40,985 bases of DNA. Origin: Phoronis australis. Its lineage: Eukaryota > Phoronida > Phoronidae. The DNA is taken from positions 12,016 through 53,000 of the forward strand of contig NMRA01001122.1 in assembly GCA_002633005.1 (NCBI GenBank), read 5' to 3'. Position numbers and translations under genes: made by a program. Each line of letters begins with the position of its first letter. Within the stretch, counting starts at the first letter, position 1. Shown in pieces: positions 22,701 to 34,700 of the stretch. The notes beneath the pieces were generated by a model that made no database searches, was not told where the DNA came from, and saw only the letters and a list, made by a program, of their open reading frames with translations.

Positions 22701-25700
22701 GACATTATTACTGAAAAAACACGGATTTTTTCATGCAACACACTTAAATTATGGACTAAATCCCTAAACATTTTGACTGAATTAAGGGCTCAGTTCTTAG
22801 TAATACTATCAGAATATGTCATTAGTCAAAGAGGGGTTCAAAATAAAGATAAAATGATATAAAAAAATCTACATCTGTGAGTAAAGAACGAAACAAACAC
22901 GCAAAATATTGAGAGAACTCAGTTGAGTCCCTATTTGGGACAGTTTCTTGCAACTGGGCATTCGAGACCATCGGACTATGTCTGGAATCTCTAGTCAATA
23001 ATATACCACTTTTCGCCAAAAATTCTAATTACTTCATCCCCAACACTTTCAAGAACTTTTGACGTACCCCTGGAGTGCGACGAGACGGACCTCACGTTTC
23101 ACTTCTAATCTATCCCAGGTCACGTTGAGGAGGGGGGGGGGGAGGCCGTTGGTAATCCAATGCGGGTCCCCTGTTTCGTGCGACACTCTAAGCTGCAGCT
23201 TTCTTATCTTAAAATAATAATCCGTCACCGCTGGAGGTATGAGAATGCTGTAACGATGGGTTAACGTGGATCCCCCCAACAAGTGGCTACATTTTGTGTT
23301 CATCCGTCCAACGTTGTTTCTGATGACGACAGCGATTGATTGAAAGGTTGATAATGACTTGAACATCACAGTATCTTTCATAATTGACTTTCTTTGTGTT
23401 TTCTTAAAAAGCTACCTGTGACATGGTGTTACGTTTGAAAAGAACAATTATTTTATATGCGTGTAGCTGTGGATGCATCTCATTGTAACTGCAAGCAAGG
23501 ACTGTGGAGACTAAAATAAACTCTTTACTGCAAGTTCCTGAGAAGCCCATTTTGTGAAACTGTCATACTCAGATGCTGAGTCTCAATCAAGAGCTGCTGT
23601 TTTGACAGAAAGCATGGACTTAATGACGCTAGCAGTTTAATTATTAAAAGATTTTGCCAGGGAGGGAGGTACATGCAGTAAACGTAGGATAATGGCTAAC
23701 ATCTTTGGCTGAAAGCTTTTTGAGAAGGTTTCATCTGTCTTGGTGACAAATCCATTGGGGACTCCTAATGTCAGTTTTTTGTTTTGCGCCTGTGGTTGTG
23801 TCTGCTAAACTCTCTGATGGATCTTTGTTAAATCTGGTAAGTGCATTGGTGACAACGAATAATGACAATCGTACGGATCCCACTCCCGCAGTGACCCCTA
23901 GGCCAGGGTCAATTTGTTGTTAGCTGTTTGAATAACAAACGGTTAGAAAAAATCAATGGCGTAGGGAATGAATAAATGATGTAGATCTTGCTGCGAGTCG
24001 GACGCGGAAGCAGGATAAACCTAAAACATTGCAGCTGATCTTTCGGTGCAATGAAGAGACCAATACCTGAGCTAGTGTGTGCTAAACGTGGCATATTATA
24101 AACGCGCCCTGTCGGCCTGTCAAAATGCAAGTTTCAATAAGACTATGAAAGGCAACTGACCACCGTAACTATTTTCAAATTTGAAAAAAAAATAACTGCA
24201 CGCGAAGTTACTAAGATGAATAAAGTCTTCAGGTCCTCACCCAAAGGCCAAACTAAGGGTCTGCAGATCACCATGGTCACAGCATAGGTTTTACGGAATG
24301 TTTTCCTAGCTTGTCACAATAACAGTGGTCAAAGGGATTGGGGGAACCAAACGGCCGAAGTAATGTTTTCTCACAAGGATTAAGAGCCTGGAACATGTTT
24401 TACGTACGGTAATCTTTGTGTCGTCTGTTGGTGACACTAACACCGTATACAGCATGAACGGTCTCCAAGTCCACTTTCCACCATGGATTCGGCTTGCTTG
24501 TGTGAATACAGCTGTTACCAACGAGGTAACTAGTATGTTTGTTTCCATCGACAGCACGTGACGACGCACCTCCGTCCCGAATGCTTGCCTGGGAGGTGGC
24601 CTTACCGAGCGCGATATTCTCTGTAAAGCAATGGCACAAATGCTGACCGTTCTCAGTATAGCTCTACTAATAAAAACAATAGTTTTACTGTTAATTGTCT
24701 CAGATCCGGCACGTGAATCCACACACTTTCCTTAATATCTCAGGTCGTTATTATGGAAGAGCAACGTCTACATTTGTATGTTTCATCTCATATAGCTGCT
24801 TACCCATCTTGCCATAAACTTCCACCTCACATAGACTTAGAGCCTCCGGCCCCACCTTCTGTATATACAAGTATCTCCCACCAACAGGCTTTACACAAGG
24901 GACAACCACTGTTGCACCAGGACCAACAGTTTCGCCATAATGACGGCACAAGGTGTCAGTTGAAGAAATCTTTGACTTGCTGGATACTTTGATATCAAAA
25001 TTTGATAATCTTTCAGCTGAAACAGTACAGTTCACATGAATATAGATATTATAAAGCATGGAAATCGTTCGATAGCCCGACAAAGGGGTATTTGCCAATT
25101 TTTCTAGCTTTCGGTGAAGCTGTCAAGGTTTTTGTTTGTCTCGCGTCCCACCACACCATCAAACTGTCCCGGTTTTTGATATACGATAACATTGATGTAT
25201 TATCATATAGTAGTCTCCACGTAACTAAGCCTATTTTTCTGGCTGACTAAATACCCTACTGGAGCATGTTCATCATCCTTGGGTTTTGAAATAGTCCCAG
25301 ATGTCTCCATTTATACACGGATTTCCCAAATTTTCAACTCCAGTTGTCCGGCCCAGTTTTTTGCACTCAACTGTTGGCAACAACGCTTAAGTGAACGGAT
25401 TTGTGAACGAAGTCTACAAATATGAAGGGTCGTGAGTCCAAGCATGTCCGGAGGACCATAAGCTCGAAGAATAAGTCAGTCCGACAACAATTAGGGATTA
25501 TGGTTAGTCCGGACTAAGTTCAAATTTTAACAAATAATATGCAGACTTATTAGTCCAGAATCTAACAACGCAAAGCTGTTAACAACTGAGCAAAAAGTTA
25601 GAAGCCTGCGAAATTTTGAACTTTTCAACCATTGCGACAAAAACTAGGAACAAATTGCCGAACATTGTTGAAAGATTTTTAACAGACGCTAGATTCAATT

Positions 25701-28700
25701 CGTTGGTTTCGGAGAGATACGGTAGGGGGCAGCAGCCGTGGCTGCACACGAACTTGAACAAAATCAATCCCTCGATAAATCTGTATGGGGACTGAAAAAC
25801 ATGGTTTAGTATATCTACCAAAGGCACTGTTATACGACGAGAAGTTTTTATTTTAGAAACCTAAATGCGGAACCTTACTTAATGAATTTACATTTATCAG
25901 GGACCGTAGAGTTGTGTTAACTTCATGGGCAGCGAAGATAAGAAAAGACATCTTCAAGGCCGAGTGGAAATTCCCGATGGCGCTGAAGCCACCGATGCCT
26001 GCTCCACCTCTAACGTCTTCTGACATTATTGGCATAAAATGTTCAAGTCAAAACGAACTTTTGGACTTATGAACCTTCAGACTCGTGAACTTTTGACAAT
26101 CGGTTCGTTACATTATGAGTATGCAGACATAAGGTTGAAGAAGCATGCTAGCCACGGCCGCTTTATCAAAGCTGGCCTCGGAATTTTTGGTAGTCTGTTA
26201 AGTTAAATACATATATTGGCCTCTTTATCATAACATCAACCGAATTTTGATAATAATTGTTCAAACAAGTGATATCTGTTGTTCATTTTTGGTGGGATAA
26301 CCTACGCACGCTTTTGTTGAAATTTCAGTTGGTCAATCACTTGCGTTTTAGGCCAAAACAGAAGCTCGGATTTTAAGATGAGCACGTACGTAAATAAAGA
26401 ATGTTTATCCGACGTTTCAGTTTATTACTTTAAACCATTTTCAAGGCAACAGTCCACATACTCAAACAGGCGACACAAGTGGAAAACAAACTGTGAAGGT
26501 AATTGTCCAACATGCATTGTGAGATGAGACTAGAAATCAAAACAGTTTGAGCTCAAATGAACCAATGTTCCTACGGCGTGGTTCAACCGTATACATGTAT
26601 GCATATAATCTTCTTTATGAGGAGCCCCTGGGTGGCATAATCCTTGTCTCAGATCTAAACACCAGAGCAATCTGTAGTGTAATCAGTTGTCAATGAGTGG
26701 TTGAGAACATCACTATGTGTGTCTAACAGTGTTCTTTGACTCAGATGCTAAGAATCCTGTAGGTCATTCCGATGTAAAACTGCTCACATTCATTACAGTT
26801 TAGATGGTACACAACATGACATCTTTAAGAATTACTCAATGGTGTTTTTAGTCCAGGTTGACTTTTGTCATTACCATGGTACTGAGTATGGTACACATAC
26901 AGCAAACGCTAATATAAGGTATCATACTTTTTCTGTACCATGTACTAACACTAGACTATTATAATTAAATAAAATCATCTATAATAAACACGATCAGGTT
27001 TTTTACGACTTCGTTGAGACCGGCATGGCTCGAGTGGTAAAACCATGTGCTCACCCGCCTAAAATGTATTGGGGGGGCTCAAATTTTTGACAATGCGTAC
27101 CTCTTACTTACAAAAAAACGGTGGACTAAAATACAAAAAGATCGGGGTACCACGTTCAAAGCTATGAATTGTGCATTCGCGGATTTTCACGGACTTTTTG
27201 TTCCTCTGAGGAGAACCTTTTTGCTCATTTCGCTAAGTGAGGTAGGGCGGACGTTGAAGTTTCCGAAGTGTCCAGCCTACATCCAATTGCTGAATGAAGA
27301 TGTATACCTGGTTCTGATTTACGAGCTTCCGCGAATATCTCTTGTATGTACCGTCTGTTAGGCAGTAGCTTTGCACTAGTTGCAGAATTATATAGGAACA
27401 TGGTTCCTGTCATCTATGACAACTGGAGACGTCCAAAGTTTGTTGTTTTCGTCAGTCCTTGTATAACAGTTTCATTCCTGGCATAAACTGGCATAGATAT
27501 GGTAGGCCTACTCATCGTTGCCTCCCATTTTTAAAGGCATTAATTGAAAACACAAAAGCAATGCACAATATGCAAAGGCGTCGCACACAACACCCATGCA
27601 TTTCAAGACCTGGCAACAAAATTAGAACCCGTGCACACTCTAGAAAAAAAGAACCAGAGAGGATCACTTGTTGTAGTTTTTTTTTTTTCATATTCACAAT
27701 TTCGGAAATAGAGAAATTTTTCCATTTCAATATCTATATAGTTCGGCAGCATCCCTTCGTTAACACAAACTTCGTTGAAAAAACGACTTAACTCTGTGTT
27801 TGAAAGCTTGATACTGAGTCGCTCGTAACATTTCGGGAAACTTAATATTGAGTCCGGGAAACTGGGTTGCAAGCTCGTCGCATAGAGACCTGTAGATAGG
27901 CGTATCCATTGTTCACTTTGTTTTTCTTTCTCATAATAAAGATAATGGTAAGCATTTATCGAACCGAGTGATATGCGCCCAAGGTACGATATTCGTGGAA
28001 CCTGCACTGTTATATCCATAAAGACGCAAGGAAGGAAAACAATGGTAGTGCCCAATAGGCGATAACGCCAGTCGCATGGATCTCGCAAGTTAAACAAGAG
28101 CTTGCGACATCCGTACGACGTCATTTGGATTGGGACGGTTTAGTTTTCTCTTATCTTCAGGTGTGCAGCTATATAGCAAAACACCGAGAGACATAAAAAC
28201 AAGCAAACAAATTTAAACACTAGCTATATTTCGAGACTGCATGTCTCATCATCAGGCAATAAATGTAATTAACATACACGTAGCGAAATAAACAGTGAAA
28301 TACACGTGACAGCGGGCAGAGATGCATACAAGCAGAGAGTGTGAATGTAACACACGATAGGAAGCCCACAACCTCATCGAAACACAGCCAGCGTTCGGCG
28401 CACACCTGTGAGCTGCTCTTTCAACACAGTTTTTTCGTGTTCTGATCGATAGCGATTCCAAAATTTTTAGCCGAAATGTGTCATTTCCAACATAGCGAAT
28501 GAAGGTATTGTCTACTATTTCTTGCCCAATCATTTTTTGGCCGTGTCGGTGTATAAAATGATCTTGAATGGACCTCTTTGCAAGTGCATGGACAACCGTC
28601 GCGAGAGCACACTGTCAGCCGATTTCATAAAGGTGGTTTGAAGTTAGACGGTTTTAACTAGATTTAGACCAGGTTTAAAGATAATCTGCATTTCATCAAG

Positions 28701-31700
28701 GTGGTTTAACTTTTAGACCAGTATTCTAGTAAAACCTCATTTAACTCCAGTTAGACCTAATCTAAGTCAGTTTTCATTTCACCAACGAGGTCCATATTCC
28801 TTAGACCTGTATTAAGATCTTAAACCAGGTTTAACTTTAGACTTGGTCAGACCCAGGTTTAATATTAGTTAAATATGACTGGCATGATATAGGTGCAACT
28901 GAATGATGCCGCGGTGTGCATTTACGACGCAGTTTTAGAGCGAGAATGGACTATTTTCAAATTTCAGTTTTACAACGACACACGATCAAACGTAGCAGGG
29001 GCGGATCCAGTATTTTTTTAAAGGGGGTTCGGATCAAAATTTTTTTAAAAGGGTGGACCAAGTCAACAATTTAAAAATTTTAGATTTTATATCAATAAAA
29101 TCAACGGAAAAAGGGTGTCCGGACCCCTTGACCCCTTGGATCCTCCTATGCGTAGACCAGTACGTGTTGTTGGGAGTCCTTCGGATAACGACTGGTCGAG
29201 CAGGGCGTCATCGTCGTAAGCGCTACGGGTTTGACTGAAGACGGCATCTTCTCATTCTTCTGACCGAGTTCCACCTCCATTGGTCCCCGATTTAATGTTG
29301 CCGGCAGGAGTCCTGCCCCCTCTTTGGCCGCAAAAAATAAACTCTAAAATGAGGCGGACATAAATGTGGGCATTTATTACGTTGCAGCTAATCGTGAGCA
29401 TGTACTTTAATGTGTGTATTTGTGTTGTGAACAGACATTACATACTTCCTCATGAGAAAAGTTTTAAACCCTTTTCGCAAATGTCTGCCCTGATTCTATT
29501 ACTGTGGGCCATTGTATACCCACGTGATCAATTTTTGATCGAAGCACTTCAATAGTTCCTTTGTTGGGTAAATCCAGATCTGCACAGTAGGGTGGCATGG
29601 ATACTTTAAACTTGGCTTTACTAAACTCGCTCCCTAGTCTAACAAAACCAGGTTTTCAGACTTTAAAACCATGTTGGTGAAATGCAAGTTAGGTCTAAAA
29701 GTAGACCATGTTTAGGAGGAACAGGTTTAAGTGTTTAAGTCTTAAACCTGGTTTTGTTAAACCACCTTATGAAATCGGCTGTATGTGTCCATTGCAACAC
29801 TGTTCACGAGAATGGAGACGAAACATTCGTCCATGTGAATTGGTAAACATCAATACAGTTGGCCACTGGTCAGAGTCTTTCACGACTTCGGTTGTTTTTT
29901 CATGACAAGGTGACGTGACTTTTCATTCTGATTTGAATACACTACACCTCGCCCCCAACCTCGCACACTCTTGTCGTGACATGAACACGGACCCTTCTTC
30001 GTCCGTCACTCCAACACTGACTACCACAGATTCAGCCCCTACCCTCGTAAGATTTGGCTACTTCCTGTCACCGGCACAATCTCCACCCCTTCCGTTGCAT
30101 CGTTTAGCACTAGAATCCGTGGCTTGTTTAAGATACATGTACGAGATGTCTAGTCTCAGCCCAAGTCTTTCCCTTTATATGTTGGACAACATATGATGCA
30201 CATTCCTGCCACTTGATGGCGCTTTTCTATTGAATTGACCAATCAGAGAGCCAGATTGTATTGTTGTGCTTAGTTACTTCAATATGGCTGCTCCCATGGA
30301 GTGTGATGCCTGTATAATTCAAGGTTTATCAAACAGCACAAAATTGTGATGTCAGAGTCTAAAGAAGCTTAGGAAAGCTTCCTGACGAAAGATGATTGAC
30401 TAAAGAACTCTGTAGATCAGTAGATCAAAAAGAAGAAGAGGTGTCACAAACGTTTTTGCAGAAACCAGCTGCATGTCCTGGTAGCCTACACAGTAAGTCA
30501 GTACACAGTGCTGTAGACTAGAAGACCAAGTGTCAGACCAAAAAATTGGAAGGACATAGAACGGCATAGCAACGTTTCAAGGCACCAACAGTAGTACTAA
30601 AGTTGAAGTTGCTGAAAGTGATACAGATGTTATCCAAGATTTCCCAAGAAAATCAATTACACTTCCAAAATCGGAAACGCCCAATTAACGTGAACAAGAT
30701 AGGAACATTCTGAAACATGAGTGCATCATTTGTTAGCAGGAAAAGTACATTATGGGCCACATTTCAAGAAAGAGAAAGAAAAATAGCTTTCAAAAACAGG
30801 TACGTGTTTTTTAAAAATACATCTTGGTGTTTTCCATGTGTGTATTATCACCAGTTGTTTTTTAACTTGTTCAGCCCCTTGGTTGCCTAGGCCTTAGACA
30901 ATACTGCTGACCCAGTAGAGACGATGATCATACCATAGGTACTTCATATGCCAGAAACTTTTCGGCAAATTATGTTCCCGTAAGTTTAGAAGTACCGCGT
31001 AGAGAGATGTCTCTGAGGAGGTCGTTAATGTTTTCATTTGTTCCCAGTTTAAACAAATACTACTGCAATCCTGTTTTTCGAACACTCCATTCAGTTGCCA
31101 CACCGACACTGCTTGCGCTAAGGGATAATCCTATGGCGTTATACTGTGGGTGTGATTTTAAAGCATTTTAAGTCAAAAATTTTTGAGAAGGTTAAATGGA
31201 GTAGATGGTTGCAAACAACATATGCCCAAGTGGCCATCATCCCCTGCCGTAGTCTCAATTTTTTGTAAACATTAATTACTTGGGTAGCTGCAATGATAAT
31301 TAAATTAAAGTGCCCAAGTGGCCATTGTCGCCGTCGAAATTTGAGGACCATGGAAGCCACTGTCCATTTCGTCAAACGTCGATTACCTTAAGTGTAAATC
31401 GATTGACTATGGTTTGAGCATCTGATTTAAAAAATAAAAAATTAAATGTCAATCACTGCACAGGTATATCAGCTGATTTATTTTCAGTTGCATCTACTGA
31501 TATAATTATTAGACGATCAACATTATTAGGCTACAGATCAGACAACATGTAAATTTGTTAGGCTGGTGGTGGATCAGTTCCTGATAAGTCCGTCTGAAAA
31601 AGTTGCATGCCAACTCACTCATAGTTGAATGTTAAATTAGTGTTAACAGTTCGGGTTTTTTCAGTTGGACTTGTATCGCAAGCAACAGCTCGGTCCAGAA

Positions 31701-34700
31701 CCCTGAATATGCAAATGAAATTCAAAGATAAAGACCTTGTGTCTTAGAAGCCAAGTACCACAGATCATCATGCTATAAAAAATAGAAAGACAGCGATTGT
31801 GGAGAGTCACGAATTCACAGTTTTCAGAGATGTTTTTCTACAGTTTTGTGGGGAGTTCATTGAATCGAAGCTTCTAACACAAGGAGATGTCATTTGCCTT
31901 TCAATACTAAAGCAAGACTTTGAAGCTGTTCTTCAGAAAGCTGGTGTGCATGAAGTTATTTGAACAGGCAATCTTAAGAAATATTGTTGAAGCTACTCAC
32001 TGTTGTAGTTTGTGCCTGACTAAGAGATACGAAAGTGAATTGAGGCAAGTGTTCAAAAATTCACTTGCTGACTCTAATTAACATAGCCCATTGTAACATA
32101 TTTTGAATCAAACGTTTGCCCAAATAGTGCCCGCCTCCAAACAAGGACCCTTCATTGCCTGCGGGCTAATCACCAGTGTGCAGTGCTGTACCCTCTCTAA
32201 TCGACCATAGTTGGCTCCTTGGCTGTGGAGCTTTGCAGTTAATTTGTATGGCAATGACCGCATCTCCATTGACAGTACTAAACGATGAACGCTGCAAGTG
32301 CAAAAAGAACATGTGTGCTGGGAAACTGAGTTTGTGTTGCAATGCTGGGTCAAACTGTACAGAAATGTGCAGCTGTGACAACTGTAGTAACATCAGCAAC
32401 ACTGACTGCATAACATTGGATAGTTCTTTGACAAGTCAACCCTAAATAGACTTCCAACCCCGTTATTTCCTTTTTTGTATTAAAAAGTTAATTTTATTTG
32501 TTGATTAAGTCATAGAAAGTACATACTTTGATCATTGTCATGTATTTGTCTCATACTGCTTAATAAACGCTGTCAGAATAATCTATTTTAATACAGTCTT
32601 TGTGCACATTCACAGAGATCATTCAACTATATTGTTTTTGTACTATAACATATTTCTGGTGTATTATGCAAACAAGCTGTATTTTACACCATTAGTCAAT
32701 GTTTTAGTCATTGAGGCACAAATTTTGCCCAGTCTCAAGTGTTTTGTGTTATTTTTGTTGCCTGACAATGCCAGAATAACTTCCTAGAAACATTCAGACT
32801 TAGTTTGTATTTTTGCCACTAGGTGTCTCTTTACGTTTTTTAAATTTCACTGTTTACAATTAATTTACAATAGTAAAACATGTAATGTGAGTGTAATATT
32901 GTTCAATACAATGGCACTGATGGGACCATATTACTTGTTTTACAAAAAAGTCACCAAAACTGTTGTTTTTACAAATATAAGTTTACTAAGCTCTTTGGTG
33001 ATTATTAGGTAACTTCAAACTCAAATTTCTCAAAAATGTGCAACTTTATATGTGGGAACTTTTTAGATTTTGAAAACACTCTAATAAATGAATTAAAAAA
33101 CACCAAAATAAAATTACCCCCCTAAAGTACTCACAAAAACCATTTTCTAGAGGCCCTACAAAATCTGGCCCACCGACTATATCAGCCCTTGGGTATATAG
33201 GCGTCATACACAGCACGTCATAAACTAATACATGTAGCTCACTAGCGAGTTTCCAGTTATTTAATGTGACGGCACCGGAAGTAGGGCAAAGCCCGCCATA
33301 TTGTTCTTGTTTTGCACCCGAGTCTTTGCTACACGCGCTAAATCTTACTGAATTGTTATGAAGAATTTCACGCTTAAAACCTTACCACAACTTATGAGGT
33401 GGTTGATGGATCGTGGAATAACTGTCAATGGACGGAGAAAAGCTTAACTTGTTATGTTGTGCAAAGCTGTGAACGGACTGAAATTGGAACTCGAATCATG
33501 TACCGCGAATCTGAATTACATTTCTAATAACAGCAATGCTTGTTTGGCATTTTCGCATTAAAAGAATAAAAACTCGAAGTAAACTGAACAGAATACATTG
33601 TGCTAACGTAGTGGGTAAATGGCCAAACGGCAACCTTTTGCTCTAGTTCCGGTGACGTCACAGTTAAGTCTCACAGAATATCGCGTTATTATTATTAACC
33701 CGCGCAAGGACTACTGATGTTAAGACAATGAATTCGATTATGCATCTGTTATGTACGTCACTTCATGTATATTCATTGGTTATTATCGCTTCATGCACTT
33801 GTTTTGCATACCTCTTAGGTTTCGGATACTCTCATTTCGACACCTTGTTGAGTCGCATATATAATTTTCTATTAGAATGCTTACCTGCTATTCTACTCCA
33901 TGTAAACCTTTTTCTTGTTATTCATAACTATTTTAACTCCTTTTTGCACATTCTAATTTTTCTCAGCCTCGCTTGCTCTCCTTCGGGTGGGCGGATACAT
34001 CCTTCTGCTGCATCGGTGGCAGATTGTCACCTACCTCTACAGCTCAACATATGATATAACTTTTGTATTTATCGATATCTGTAGTAGTTAAGTTTGCCAC
34101 AGTATATGTGACCTTTATCTCACCCTCGTGTGTTGTTTCAGTGTAAACTAGCTTCGGTATCTTTTCACAGTTGGCACAAATAAATATCATTTAAGTATTT
34201 AATCATTTTATGTAAGCTATAGTGCTTCGTTCTCACTATCATATTGCTTTGGTTCTTGGGTTAGTGTCCCTCTGTTCTCCCGCTATTGGTTTAATTGTAC
34301 CACGTGGTTTCTTTGTCTCGTCGCAACACTGTGCCATCGTCTATAATTCTCTTCAATTTTGTATTTTTCAGTCTATTTCTATATCCATTCCTCCCTTCCT
34401 CAGTACATTTTCCTTCTCTATTAACCCTCAATTTTACCCTGTCGATGTGTTGCTTTGGAATATTGTCACCCATCTTTAAAGCTCAACATTTATACAGACC
34501 TTCGTCATTCCTACAGTTGTGCCGATTGTCCTGCAGCTTGTCTCCCACCTTTACAACTCGACACATTATTTAACTTTGGTATTTATCGATATCTCTAGTA
34601 GTTTAGTTTGTCTTAATGTATATGGCCTTTAATTCCATAAGCGTTGAATCAGTCGAGTGCAATAGGGCCAAGTGATATTGTTTTCCTTATTCACCTTCCG

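Noticed and set aside
28616-29781. Harbinger or hAT superfamily assignment for the TIR element
   Set aside because: The ends are loosely similar to several superfamilies, no target duplication is clear and no transposase is present, so I left it unassigned.
33728-34573. Hydrophobic plus ORFs that could be membrane proteins
   Set aside because: They come from T-rich sequence and repeated blocks. Hydrophobicity is expected from T-rich codons and no conserved feature is seen.
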